From Bathynomus jamesi (Eukaryota; Arthropoda; Malacostraca; Isopoda; Cirolanidae), in contig JAJOZX010005616.1 of the NCBI GenBank assembly GCA_023014485.1, positions 263,624 to 327,623 on the forward strand: a stretch of DNA of 64,000 nucleotides. The letters are read 5' to 3'. Position 1 is the first letter of the stretch; every line of letters starts with the position of its first letter. Below, one piece after another: positions 1 to 9,939 of the stretch. A program made the position numbers and the translations under genes. The notes under the pieces are model-generated. The model was not told the origin of the DNA and ran no database searches. It was given only the letters and a program-made list of their open reading frames with translations.

Positions 1-536
1 TAACAACAGAAGACCGGGTAGAACTTGTGCTCATGTACGCGAGACAGGGCGCTACACACAGAGAAGTTGCTACCGAATTCAATAGAAATCATCCTGATAA
101 GCATCCAGTAACACATGCGACTGTTGGCAAGTTGTTTAAACGTTTCAAAGAAACAGGAAGTGTACATGATCGACGGCGTTCTGGTCGTCCAAAAACTGCA
201 ACTGATGAAAATACCTCTGCAATGGTATGTGAAACTTTAACGAATAGTCCAGTAAAGTCAACAAGAAGATTATCAAATGAAACACGCATCTCGAGAACGT
301 CAATTCGAAGAATTATTAAAAATCATAAATTCCATCCCTAAGTGTCTCGATGTCAGAGGCCGCCAATTTGAGCATTTGTTATAATTTGTTGCTTATACTG
401 GAGTACGAACCACTGTACAGTATCACGGATACGCATTTACGAGTTAAAGTTGATATTCATTTTAAGTACTTACCATTTGTTGTAATTTATGTATTAAAAT
501 AAATATTTTCCTATGGATCCAGACTTTCGGCCCACC

Positions 537-539
<3 letters not shown>
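1..539 (+). mobile_element. Tc1/mariner element, core deleted, 5' end outside window
   Basis: The right end reads CGGCCCACCCTG at 528-539, a typical arthropod mariner terminus, and runs straight into a (TA)n tract. The left end lies outside the window. Inside is the N-terminal DNA-binding part of a transposase joined almost directly to its last 14 codons, so the catalytic domain has been deleted. It is a non-autonomous derivative that could only have moved with a transposase supplied elsewhere. Confidence 0.8.
27..384 (+). pseudogene. mariner transposase, N-terminal HTH fused to C-terminal tip
   Basis: Residues 1-45 form a helix-turn-helix domain of the DUF4817 type found at the N terminus of many arthropod mariner transposases, followed by a basic RRSGRPKTA linker and a second HTH (LSNETRISRTSIRRII). 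The frame stops near 341. From 343 another frame reads CLDVRGRQFEHLL and a stop at 382-384, the usual C-terminal signature of these proteins. The whole DDE catalytic domain between the two pieces is missing, so the product could at most bind DNA. The first ATG used here may be internal, because the protein seems to begin upstream. Confidence 0.8.

Positions 540-540
<1 letters not shown>

Positions 541-602
<62 letters not shown>
541..602. repeat. (TA)n microsatellite
   Basis: An almost pure TA tract lies between two TA-targeting transposons, the mariner ending at 539 and the pogo-like MITE starting at 603. Confidence 0.95.
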
Positions 603-1067
603 CAGTAGACGCCGTTTATAGTGTCCCACTCGGTGCCAAGCCAAAATGACACTATATCCAATGAGCCACTATATCCACAGTTTGGTCTCTCGAGGGTTAC
701 AAGGTTAAAAATAGTGAATATGTTATGTATATCAATATATTTACAACATAAACACCTTTATTATGCAATTTCTCATTAAAATTGTTTTTACAATTCAACT
801 GAAACATCAAAACTATGTTCATTTTACATTAAAACAACATTTTTCTTCCATGGCCATCTAGTAAGCCTGTAAACAGCACGGCATCACAAATACAAGTTTA
901 AACTAGAGCTGCCAAGTAGACTATACTAGCTGAAAAGAGACACTATAAGCGTAATCAGAGACACTCTATCCATAGCAATTACCATGTAAAAGTAACTGTT
1001 AACTAGTTTTGAGATACTATAAGCAGCGAGACACAATATCCGTGGACACTAAATCCGGCGTCTACTG
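603..1067. mobile_element. pogo/Tigger-like MITE
   Basis: Inverted termini begin CAGTAGACGCCG on both strands (603 and 1067) and continue into similar TTTAGTGTCC sequence. The element is flanked by TA on each side, as expected for the Tc1/mariner/pogo superfamily. The interior of about 465 bp has no coding capacity. The terminus resembles those of pogo/Tigger elements, whose ends usually start CAGT; this is a family-level inference. Confidence 0.75.
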
Positions 1068-1102
1068 TATACACACACACGAGTATATATATATGTGTTA
1101 TA

Positions 1103-1913
1103 CAAGGTGTCCCAGAATTAACTATCTATTTCAATGAAATCGGACAAATTTAATAAAAACTGACATAATTTGGTGTTTAATACTAAATTATGATACAAAA
1201 ACAAATAGATTTATAAATCATAAGTCAAAACTTTATTGAGAAGTTTCAACATGTGCACCGTCTGTATCTCTGCAAATTTCAAATCTATCCTCAGCGCTGC
1301 GAAACACATTTTGAAGCATTTCAGGTGTTATCTCCCGCACTGCCAACTGGATGCGTTCTTTAAGTTCAGCTAAACTATTGATCTTTTGGCGATAAACCTT
1401 TGTTTTTATGAAACCCCATGCAAAGAAATCCAGGGGTGTCAAATCCGGAGAACGCGGAGGCCAAGGTCGAGGTCCTCCACGTCCAATCCACCGATTCGGA
1501 AGGCGTCTGTTGAGGTATTCTCGAACAATTAGAGCATAATGACATGGTGCTCCATCTTGTTGAAACACAACATTATCAAGAATGCCCTCATCAAGAAGCT
1601 GTAGTTCGAGAAACTGCTGAAGCATATCAAGGTAGACGGTACCTGTTACAGTTGCTTCCGCAAAGAAGAATGGGCCATAAATTTTGGATTTGGTCATTCC
1701 AAGCCACACGTTAACTTTTGGAGAGTCTCTTTGCCATTCTAAAAATAAAACTATGAAAAACTATGAAAAAATTATGAAAATAAAATTATGAACAAAATTT
1801 AGAAATGTATACATTTTTAACACATATTAAACATGATAAACATAAATAAAAGTGTGTTTTTAAAAAAATTGTCCGATTTCATTATAATAGATAGTTAATT
1901 CTGGGACACCCTG
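1103..1913 (-). mobile_element. Tc1/mariner element with 45-bp TIRs, N-terminal half deleted
   Basis: Left (1103-1147) and right (1869-1913) ends are inverted repeats of about 45 bp with few differences. They start CARGGTGTCCCAG and are flanked by TA on both sides. The 811-bp interior carries only the C-terminal half of a transposase on the minus strand. Confidence 0.93.
1233..1742 (-). pseudogene. mariner transposase, C-terminal DDE part
   Basis: The frame enters from an AT-rich deletion junction with EWQRDSPKVNVWLGMTKS and runs to the stop after DTDGAHVETSQ. It contains the second catalytic Asp in QQDGAPCHYA and the third in SPDLTPLDFFAWG. I count 41 residues between these two Asp, unlike the 34 of classical mariners, so it fits the reported DD41D group. 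The first catalytic Asp and both HTH domains are lost. The protein is very close in pattern to the copy at 3876-4927, so the two elements are relatives. Confidence 0.85.
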
Positions 1914-1915
1914 TA

Positions 1916-2241
1916 CTTTCCGTCACCAGAATATAGGCTCAATGAAAACTATTCTTGACTCTTCCGTATTCCTTCTGTATTTATATAATTACCTTCCTAG
2001 CTCTGTATTTCACTAATCACTTAATACTTTAAGAAAACCCCTTAATTATGTCATTAGGAAATTATAAAAGCATAAATAGCTTTTAATCTATAGAAATAGG
2101 GCAAAATAGGCATCAAATCCTTTTTCTGAGTTAAAATAGTTAAAATACTGACATCAAGTTATAAAAATTAATTCATTTAATGATGTTAAATTTAGCTTTA
2201 AATTCGCATCAGCAAATTGCCTTTTTGTCTATAATAGTAAT
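1916..2241. other. unique AT-rich spacer
   Basis: I see no gene, tandem array or terminal repeat here. Confidence 0.5.
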
Positions 2242-2424
2242 CTTAAGGAGGGCTAGGATCTGGCACAGCGCTCAGGCCAACTATTGTGGTCCATTGCTCT
2301 AATTCCTGGATTATTATTATATTATTATTTCCAGCACCATCGGGAGTCGAACTCTCGACCTCATTGTTTTCACTTCGCTCGTAGTAAAACGGTGTTACCT
2401 ACCGAGCCACGGGCGCTGGCAAAC
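2242..2424 (-). mobile_element. tRNA-derived SINE (minus strand)
   Basis: On the minus strand, 2424 to about 2320 is a tRNA-like head with an A-box-like GTGGCTCGGTAGG and a clear B box GAGTTCGACTCCC. It is followed by an ATA-rich link and a tail down to about 2242. These are internal pol III promoter elements. No intact tRNA cloverleaf is kept, so it is a SINE rather than a tRNA gene. Confidence 0.65.
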
Positions 2425-2586
2425 TTCGATATAAGAATACTCATAATTCCGATCTTATAATTACATGGATTATGACTATTAATTTTGTATATTTGCGAGA
2501 AAAGTGAGGGTTCACTACTTCTTTACAAGATCAAAGAACATCCAAGAAAATGATTCATTAGATTTAAATTTTAGGTTTGAATTAAG

Positions 2587-2589
<3 letters not shown>

Positions 2590-2631
<42 letters not shown>

Positions 2632-2697
2632 GAAATAATATTTTTATACTTGAGATGATATTCGGTGGTACGAGTTATATTAGACTTTTGCTTAAAA

Positions 2698-2730
<33 letters not shown>
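2590..2730. repeat. (TA)n and (CA)n microsatellites
   Basis: There is a TA tract at 2590-2624 ending in CACACA, and a pure CA tract at about 2699-2730, only 200 bp downstream in gene sense of the LIM exon. Confidence 0.9.
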
Positions 2731-2732
<2 letters not shown>

Positions 2733-2926
2733 AGGGTTCCATAAAAATATTTAACTTGACCGTCTTAATAAATCATGCATTATCTGAAAATTAATTACAA
2801 AATACAAAAACTGTACAGCGCCATCTACAGACAAAAAAAATGTAGTAAAAATATTGGAATAATGTAAATGTAAATTATTAATAGAACTTAAGGAAAAGCT
2901 TTTATTTTTAGTGGAATTGTAATTAC

Positions 2927-3132
2927 CCGCGATTGCTTTCCCATTCATGTAATCGTGCTTGCAGATAAACTTGTTCTCATCCAGGACATAGAGTTCCTCC
3001 CCCGTGGAGAGCTGCTTCCTGCAGACGCAGCAGGTGAAGCACTTGAGGTGGAAGACGCGGTCTCTCGCCTTTCTCACCAAGTCCTGTGGCGAAATGCCCT
3101 GAAGACAACCAGAACACTTCGTTCCAAAACGC
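2927..3132 (-). CDS. Lim1: LIM-homeodomain protein (Lim1/Lhx1-5-like), exon for LIM domain 2
   Basis: This is the only host exon I recognise. The minus-strand frame reads [14 protein letters not shown], then [10 protein letters not shown], then CKHDYMN. This gives a complete LIM zinc-binding pattern: C-x2-C, x18, H-x2-C, x2, C-x2-C, x19, C-x2-D. The stretch [15 protein letters not shown] is characteristic of the second LIM domain of Lim1/LHX1/LHX5, nuclear transcription factors with two LIM domains and a homeodomain. The exon is bounded by a pyrimidine-rich acceptor ending TTCAG (just above 3132) and a donor G|GTAATT (2921-2926). Length 206 bp gives split codons at both ends. No stop or frameshift is present, and G+C content is higher than in the surroundings. 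First LIM domain and homeobox are not in the window. Lhx3/4 or another LIM-homeodomain paralogue is less likely. Confidence 0.88.
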
Positions 3133-3296
3133 CTGAAGGGAAGGAGGCGAAAAATTTAGATCAAAATGTCTTATGTACATCAAATTTGGTCCTTCAGATC
3201 TAAGCTTAAATAATATACTCGTATATAAAGGTTTTGTCTAGAATTGCACTTTTAATGGCACCTAAAATATACTTATTGCATTTCTATTATCTTAAG

Positions 3297-3298
3297 TG

Positions 3299-3330
<32 letters not shown>

Positions 3331-3432
3331 TATATATATATATATATACACACACACGCACAGAGTTTATCAATGCACTGTTTATATATATATAATATAT
3401 ATATACTGTATATATATATATATATACACATT
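3297..3432. repeat. compound (TA)n/(CA)n microsatellite
   Basis: Alternating blocks of TA and CA dinucleotides with short non-repeat breaks. If transcription extends upstream of the LIM exon this lies in its intron. Confidence 0.9.
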
Positions 3433-3455
3433 TTAACTGCAAACAACACACAGTA

Positions 3456-3612
3456 TAATTAATGTAAAGAACGACGCTTGTGTAGAAGAGCGTCCGCACA
3501 AGATGTGGGGACAGAACGAGCAAATGAAAAACGAGGCACCTTCCAGGAATCGAACCCAGGATCATCCAATTGCCGGTCGGATATGCTAACCACTGCACCA
3601 AGGGAAACACAA
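3456..3612 (-). mobile_element. tRNA-derived SINE, family 1 (minus strand)
   Basis: Read on the minus strand from about 3612, it has an A box TGGTGCAGTGG, an anticodon-arm-like stem with a 7-nt loop, and a B box GGGTTCGATTCC. A non-tRNA body ends near CAAGCGTCGTTCTTTAC. The same head and body occur at 16466-16624 on the plus strand, so this is a dispersed SINE family about 160 bp long. Confidence 0.8.
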
Positions 3613-3775
3613 CTGATGTATTTTAAGGGCACAAAACGTATACAATTGGGTAAAAAAATAATATAACTCAAAGTAGTTCTTAATACGTTTACTGCCAAGG
3701 GAGTATAGGCTATCCGGGTCGCTCAGGCCATTTTGCTTTTTCATGTTCAAAAGGTGCCTAATGCTCTAACATATA

Positions 3776-5003
3776 CAGGGTATACATAAAGTCAGGATCT
3801 ATTTTTGTGAAGCACTTGGAAATTATATGGAATTCAATCATAAAATGATAAAGTGGTAACATTTATTAAATAATTAAGAGTAGGATTCGACGTGACGCCC
3901 CATCAGTATCCCTGCACAGCTCAAATCGTTCCGCAGCATTTCTAAACACATTCTGGAGCATTTGCGGGGTTATGTTATCTGCAGCAGTTCGTATACGTGT
4001 ACGTAAGTTTTCAAGACTCGTAATCTTCGTCTGATAGACGTGCGACTCGATAAAGCCCCATGCAAAGAAATCTAAAGGGGTTAAATCTGGTGATCTCGCT
4101 GGCCAAGGTCTGTTGCTTCCGCGTCCGATCCAGCGATTTGGAAAACGTCCATTTAGATAATCCTGAACAATTTTGGCATAGTGACACGGAGCACCGTCAT
4201 GTTGAGAGACGACGGTACTAACAATCCTATCCCCAATCAGCTGAGGTTCAAGGAATTGCTGCAACATGTCCAGATAAATAAGCCCCGTAACTGTAGCTTC
4301 AGCAAAGAAAAAAGGACCATAAACCTTAGATTTTGTTAAACCCATCCAGACATTAACTTTAGGTGAGTCTCTCTCCCAGTTTTGGACGAAATCATTCGGT
4401 CTTTCATCTGCCCAAATTCGATAGTTATGGCGATTTACTTTTCCACACGTATGGAAAGTGGCTTCATCACTAAAGAGAATGTTGTCCATTAAATTATCAC
4501 TCCAGATTTGTTTTGTTCTACGAGATCAGCACACACAGCACTTCGTCGAGGGAAATCTTCCTCATGTAAATCATGTAAAACCTGCAAATGATAGCTTTTC
4601 TTCTGCAAATTAACTTTCAGAATTTTGTGCACAGATGACGTCGGGAGGCCGAGTCTGTGTGATGCAGCACGAACGGACGTACGTGACTCCTCAGTGATAA
4701 TTCCGCGTACTGACTGCATTCACGGTAAGATCTGACATACACGGTCGTCCTGATCTTGCTTCATCATTTACAGGTCCCGTTCGTTTAAATTTGTTCACCA
4801 ATTTTCGTATTGTCTTGTCTATTGGCCCCGGCTTATGAAATCTCCTTCTAAACTTCTCTCTGATGTCATTGTATTTCTTTCCCTCGATTCGCCAAATTAC
4901 TATTGCCACACGCTCTTCTGTATTCATTCTAAGGGCTTCTGAAAAGAAAAATAGAAAAAATAATTATTTCACAAAAATAGAACCTGACTTTATGTACACC
5001 CTG
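3776..5003 (-). mobile_element. near-full-length Tc1/mariner (DD41D-type) element
   Basis: 35-bp inverted repeats at 3776-3810 and 4969-5003 begin CAGGGTRTACATAAAGTC and are flanked by TA. The 1228-bp length matches a complete single-gene mariner. It holds the full transposase coding region on the minus strand, broken only by frameshifts. Confidence 0.95.
3866..4927 (-). pseudogene. mariner transposase, all domains present, frameshifted
   Basis: Three overlapping minus-strand frames give one protein of about 350 residues. From 4927: an N-terminal HTH (MNTEERVAIVIWRIEGKKYN) with the linker RSGRP; a second HTH (SRTSVRAASHRLGLPTSSVH) at about 4719-4600; then the catalytic domain from 4489 with FSDEATF (first Asp), QHDGAPCHYA (second) and SPDLTPLDFFAWG (third). 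Spacing of the last two is 41 residues. Frameshifts lie near 4700, near 4490 and close to the C terminus at about 3890. Family knowledge: these enzymes cut and paste DNA at TA. With three breaks this copy is not functional, but the damage is slight, so transposition in this lineage is probably recent. Confidence 0.9.
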
Positions 5004-5144
5004 TATAATAATTCATATTTTTCTGCCTTTTAGCAACTTGCTAACCTACAGTTGGTGTTATGCCTTTTAAAAAATTATCAACTGGGTCCAGAGTATTTAA
5101 ACACCGATGATTAATCAATGTAGTGTCCGCCAGATATGCCTGAT

Positions 5145-5302
5145 AGGACCTACAGCTTTACGTAGGATCCGAACCACGGGTCGCTACATAATCTGGGCGC
5201 AGAGGACGGTCTCCCATCCAACTACTACCCAGACCCAATGTCGCTTAACTTCGCTGATCTCCGGGAAGCGGTGTTACGACATTGGCCACGACGTAGCCCG
5301 AC
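5145..5302 (-). mobile_element. 5S-rRNA-headed SINE, copy a
   Basis: Read on the minus strand from about 5302, the first ~115 bases align by eye along the whole 5S rRNA. GGCTACGTCGTGGCC is the 5' end, GAAGTTAAGCGACATTGGGT the A-box region, TTGGATGGGAGACCG the C box, and ATTATGTAGC the 3' end. It is directly followed by GTGGTTCGGATCCTACGT, a tRNA B-box-like segment, and a short tail. It is a SINE with a type-1 pol III promoter, not a 5S gene, because of the divergence and the attached body. Confidence 0.85.
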
Positions 5303-5305
5303 TAT

Positions 5306-5359
5306 ATATATATATATGAAATAAGTACACAAAAATATTTGGTTACGACCATAGGCTTG

Positions 5360-5390
<31 letters not shown>

Positions 5391-5391
5391 A
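5306..5391. repeat. (TA)n microsatellites
   Basis: Two TA tracts, the first adjoining the 5' end of the 5S-headed SINE. Confidence 0.9.
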
Positions 5392-5467
5392 TGGGTGCAC
5401 ACACATTTCTACATTCCTGTACAGTCTTTACAGCCACAACTACACTTTTCCTCGTAAGTGTATATAT

Positions 5468-5912
5468 TGTAATGTATATGGTTGTAAATTTTGACTTGGT
5501 CCGCAATCGATATGGACCGTGACTTGATGGATACCGTAATGAAATTGACTGGATTCTTTGGATCTGATATATTTGCATGTCCGTTATAAATAGATATAGA
5601 GTGTAACATATTTGTGGATAGTAGTTTATTATGACTTGATCCTCTGGATCGAGAGATTCTATCCTTAGTTTTAAATCGATAATTAATTATTTTTAAATTG
5701 ATAATTATTATTTAGTTTCGTAAAAATTGGTCGTTGCCAATTTACCGGCAGTTTTACATGAATTTCTTATGTTCTTGTGGTTCGGAACCCACGTAAAATT
5801 GTAGGTCCCCTCCGCCACCACGGAGGACATACACAGTACACGATTACGAACACAGTTAGGTAGACCAGCCATGAGTGGATCCTAGGGTCTTTGTTGGTCT
5901 GAAACATTATAA
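5468..5912 (+). repeat. dispersed SINE-like repeat (family R45), copy 1
   Basis: About 440 bp that recurs at 45490-45957 with clear identity over most of its length. Shared landmarks are GTATATGGTTGTAAATTTT, the B-box-like GTGGTTCGGAACCCACGT, GTAGGTCCCCTCCGCCACC and the end GTGGATCCTAGGGTCTTTG followed by ATTATAAC repeats. No ORF. The GTGGTTCGG module links it to the 5S- and tRNA-headed SINEs of this window. Confidence 0.8.
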
Positions 5913-5916
5913 CATT

Positions 5917-6042
<126 letters not shown>

Positions 6043-6250
6043 AATAGTTACAGCAATTAAAATGTATGTCATTTGCCAACCATTTCCGATGGCGAATTCA
6101 ACAATGGTTTTATTTTATAATGATCCCATTCTATAACCATTGAACCTTTTTTACCAAATAATTAAAGCATGGATGGTTAGTATTATGAAAGCGTGATTTG
6201 AATAACCATTTGGATTCAATAGCAAATAATTACCATGTTTTTTTTATGAT

Positions 6251-6297
6251 CGTTGTTGTCGTTGTTGTTGTTGTTGTTGTTGTTGTCGTTGTTGTAA
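6251..6297. repeat. (GTT)n trinucleotide repeat
   Basis: About 15 units with two GTC variants. A short overlapping ORF with poly-valine is only this repeat translated. Confidence 0.9.
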
Positions 6298-6629
6298 CAT
6301 TTTCTTCGTATGACGTAAACGTGAATCGATCAGTTCGTAAAAAAAAACGCACGTTTTCAAACAATGAAATACTTTTATAAACAATTTTTTACAAAACGAA
6401 ATCAAAACGTTTTTACAAAACAAGTTTAATTTTTCTATTCATGATCGTAAATGACGTAATTCGGATTGGAACTTGAATTTGAGAGTTAGTTTTTCAATTT
6501 CGTTTTTTTTGGGGGTAGGGGGGATTCCAAATGGAACTTCAAAATAAATTTCGATTCGCGAATTAAAATTTGGCTCTTCAATTTTACAGCTAAAAGTTTA
6601 TTTATAAACTATTTATTCTGTTAATTTAG

Positions 6630-6634
<5 letters not shown>

Positions 6635-6687
<53 letters not shown>
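6635..6687. repeat. (TA)n microsatellite
   Basis: Left flank of the 79-bp MITE at 6688; the same TA tract resumes at 6767-6810 on its other side. Confidence 0.95.
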
Positions 6688-6688
<1 letters not shown>

Positions 6689-6766
6689 AGGGTGGCCCAA
6701 AAGTCTGTTGCCTCGAAAAAAAAATAGTTTAGAATGCGTCGGGCAACAAACTTTTGGGCCACCCTG
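6688..6766. mobile_element. 79-bp mariner-type MITE inside (TA)n
   Basis: The ends YAGGGTGGCCCAAAAGT and its complement ACTTTTGGGCCACCCTG pair over about 30 bp around a short A-rich loop. (TA)n continues on both sides, so TA target duplication is implied but cannot be counted. Confidence 0.85.
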
Positions 6767-6772
6767 TATATA

Positions 6773-6812
<40 letters not shown>

Positions 6813-6840
6813 AACTCAGATTGGTTCCCTGAGAACATTA

Positions 6841-7132
6841 TATGTTAAACACAGACCGTGCATGGAACAAGGAACTCTTCTGGGAAAATTAAATCCACTA
6901 TAGTCCGAATAAGTAATGGTAAATGACAAATACCATAGTTTTTTCCTTTTTCATGATTTTAGCCCGACGTGGGCAACGGATCTCTTTGCGAGAGACCCGT
7001 TGCCCACGTCGTGCTAAAATCATGAAAAAGGAAAAAACTATGGTATTTGTCATTTACCATTACTTATTCGGACTATAGTGGATTTAATTTTCCCAGAAGA
7101 GTTCCTTGTTCCATGCACGGTCTGTGTTTAAC

Positions 7133-7135
<3 letters not shown>
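6841..7135. mobile_element. foldback hairpin element, family F1, short form
   Basis: An almost perfect 295-bp palindrome with arms of about 140 bp. The left arm starts TATGTTAAACACAGACCGTG and the right arm ends with its complement. The turn is around 6980-6995 (CTCTTTGCGAGAGA). The same arm sequence forms the hairpin at 34080-34644. Left-flank sequence AACTCAGATTGGTTCCCTGAG recurs next to the second copy, so the real element may extend further out. Confidence 0.88.
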
Positions 7136-7164
<29 letters not shown>

Positions 7165-7745
7165 TAATTAAAACTGTAATTATAAAGAGGTTAAATTGTA
7201 ATTATAACGAAACGATCGACTTTTTATTAATACGCTTTCTCTGTATTATTATAAAATTTCCGTAACAACCCATCGAGAAAAGCTAAATTAATAACTTTCA
7301 AACATTTTACTGTATATTCGCATTGAGGTTATCTTATTCAGTTAAGAATTTTAAGCGTTGTTTCTGCATCATGCGTCACAACATATGAGAGATAGATGCA
7401 AAGAAATTCATTCAGTATAACCGCGAATCGAAGGCAAATGTATAACAGGAAATTATTAAATTAAAAGGATTATTATAAAATGCTGCATTTGAATTTAAAA
7501 GTGGGGGGAAAAAAAAACAACAAAATAAAAACAGAGAGGCGATAAAAAAAGCGAATTTGAATGTTCATTTCCCCTCTTCCAATAGCGTTACCCTCAGTCA
7601 GTCTTTCCCTCATTTCGATTAAATTCCCCTCCTAATCCGCCTTTCTCAATTTCACTTTCCACAAAGTCGATTAAAAATATCCTTTGAACAAATCCTTAAT
7701 ACCGTTCTTCCCTTTTTTACCTTTTTTTCCCAGTGTTTCGTTTCC
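7136..7745. other. AT-rich spacer
   Basis: A short TA tract at 7136-7164, then AT-rich sequence with no coding region or repeat boundary that I can support. Confidence 0.5.
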
Positions 7746-7916
7746 CGTTCTGTTCCATTTCTGTCCCTCAAATTTTCTGTTTCTTTTTATCCTGTTCCAT
7801 TTCTGTCTCTCAAATTTTCTGTTTCTTTTTATTCTGTTCCATTTCATTTTGTTCTTCTTTTCTGTTTCTTTTTATTCTGTTCCCTTTCATTCTGTTCTTC
7901 TTTCCGTTCTGTTCCG
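7746..7916. repeat. T/C-rich imperfect tandem repeat
   Basis: The unit CTGTTCCATTTCTGTCYCTC plus AAATTTTCTGTTTC recurs at an interval of about 50 bp and decays to shorter TTCTGTTCC copies. Overlapping ORFs rich in F, S and L on either frame arise from this low-complexity sequence. Confidence 0.7.
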
Positions 7917-8594
7917 AAATGTTTCTGTTTTTTGTTCTAAGTTTCTGTGAGGAACAAATGGTTGGTGACGAGTGATTAGTGCCTGATGCATGGCCAGTGC
8001 TTTGGACGCTTAATGCCACTGGTTGAATTCTCGCTCTTAAAATTTTAAAAAAATTATTAGAAGCGTTGAAGAATTGCGAAGGAGAGCTTGTTCTTCACTC
8101 CCAAATACCCATTATACAGTACAGACCCGCTGAATAAGCTCTCTCGGGGCTAGCCTGGAGTGAGCCATGGGGGTGTTTGTTTTACCGATACTTCGGTAAA
8201 TAGAGCTCTAAATATATTATATAAAATCGAACCCTATGTTCGAGGTTTTTGTGACGATACCAAGTAGTTGATATAAGATCAGCACAAATATATTATTAGT
8301 TAGTTTATACAATGGTACTATCTAATGGACGATTTGTATGTGTACATAACGTAATTGTAGAGCTCCTCTTTCCTATAAAATTTCCTTGCCTACTTTATCG
8401 GGGGTTAAGGTATTTTCTTCAACCTTTTTCCGTACCCGCTTCTGACGGGGAGTGAATGGAGGGTGGGGAGAGAGCTTTATGCTTTTCTATCCAGTTTTCT
8501 ACTACTGCTAGAAGAGTTAAAAAATTAACTAGTTTAACAACAGGAACCTCCCCAAATGGACCGAAAGGTCTTTGAGGCTTCCTCTTGTTTTTGT

Positions 8595-8596
<2 letters not shown>
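7917..8596. other. unclassified spacer
   Basis: Moderately complex sequence without a supported gene. No terminal repeats were found, and no second copy in the window. Confidence 0.4.
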
Positions 8597-8635
<39 letters not shown>

Positions 8636-8868
8636 TATATATATATATAGCAAAGGCTCAACGTTTACTATATATAAGATTAATCATGAAAATCGGATCT
8701 TGGAGGATAATGTCGAGACTGAACCTCACATCTCGTTAAAATACTTTGAATATTTTCTTAACAATTTTTTTTTTTTTACCAAATTCCGAAAATGGACATA
8801 AAAGTATCGATTTTTGGACACTCGCAATAATATAACGTCTCTATAATAATAATGCAATGCAGGTTGTA

Positions 8869-8912
<44 letters not shown>

Positions 8913-9045
8913 CCGCAATAATTTCATATTTTTCGGTTAAATTCCTTACCGATATAACGTTAAGGTGACCGCAGCAGCAACGGCCTTACCATATATATAT
9001 ATATATATATATGCTTACGAAGAATACACGAAACTAATAAGGTCC

Positions 9046-9088
<43 letters not shown>

Positions 9089-9155
9089 CGCATATGTGTA
9101 CGTGTACATTTTCGTACGAACTGTAGAGAAACCCTATATATATACACACACACAG

Positions 9156-9187
<32 letters not shown>

Positions 9188-9245
9188 GATCTGGTAATGT
9201 TTCGTTCATTGAAAAACACACACACACACACACACACACGCATTA
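8597..9245. repeat. microsatellite cluster (CT)n, (TA)n, (CA)n
   Basis: (CT)n at 8597-8631, (TA)n at 8871-8911 and 8991-9012, (CA)n at 9050-9084, mixed TA/CA at 9136-9181 and (CA)n at 9218-9240. Between them is plain AT-rich DNA. Confidence 0.9.
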
Positions 9246-9445
9246 TATATATATATAGGAAGCATTTACCGATAAATCTCGTTTTATAAACCAATAAATA
9301 CACACACGGAATCAATCCAAATGATGTCAAAATCCAAAGCACTTTATTGTAATATGATACAAATTTATAATTTCTATAGAATTTCATATCTTATTTATTC
9401 CTCCATTTAAGAATTCCCATAATTAGTGCTATGAAAACGCAGGTG

Positions 9446-9448
<3 letters not shown>

Positions 9449-9508
<60 letters not shown>

Positions 9509-9595
9509 CTCTGTTGGGTGTCATGTTAAGAATGTATACGTTAATTTGAGTAGAGTATAGTTTCGTGCTTCTGAATACACACACACACACACACA

Positions 9596-9630
<35 letters not shown>
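9449..9630. repeat. (TA)n tract and (CA)n(TA)n compound repeat
   Basis: A TA tract at 9449-9504, then CA units at 9577-9598 passing directly into TA to about 9630. Confidence 0.92.
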
Positions 9631-9633
<3 letters not shown>

Positions 9634-9833
9634 TGTAAGTTTAAAGTTCCGTTATCATTTTTACTTTTGTGAAGGTATCTTTTTTTGTTAAATAAGGAAT
9701 TATGAGGTTAATTTTAACATTAAAATTTGTTGTACAACATTCGACGCCAAAATTTCGTTATGAACGAGGGAAAGGCAAGATGTTAAAAACCATTAAAAAA
9801 TATAAATTATCGAAATATGTTTTTTATCAGTGC

Positions 9834-9838
<5 letters not shown>

Positions 9839-9915
<77 letters not shown>

Positions 9916-9938
9916 ATGTGTGTATGTGTGTGTGTGTT
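9839..9938. repeat. three-block compound microsatellite (CT)n(TA)n(TG)n
   Basis: CT units change to TA near 9871 and to TG near 9901 without intervening sequence. Each step alters one base of the dinucleotide. Confidence 0.95.
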
Positions 9939-9939
9939 A

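Noticed and set aside
5145..5302. Functional 5S rRNA gene
   Set aside because: It aligns along 5S but has many substitutions, no terminator T-run after the 3' end, and is joined to a SINE body found elsewhere.
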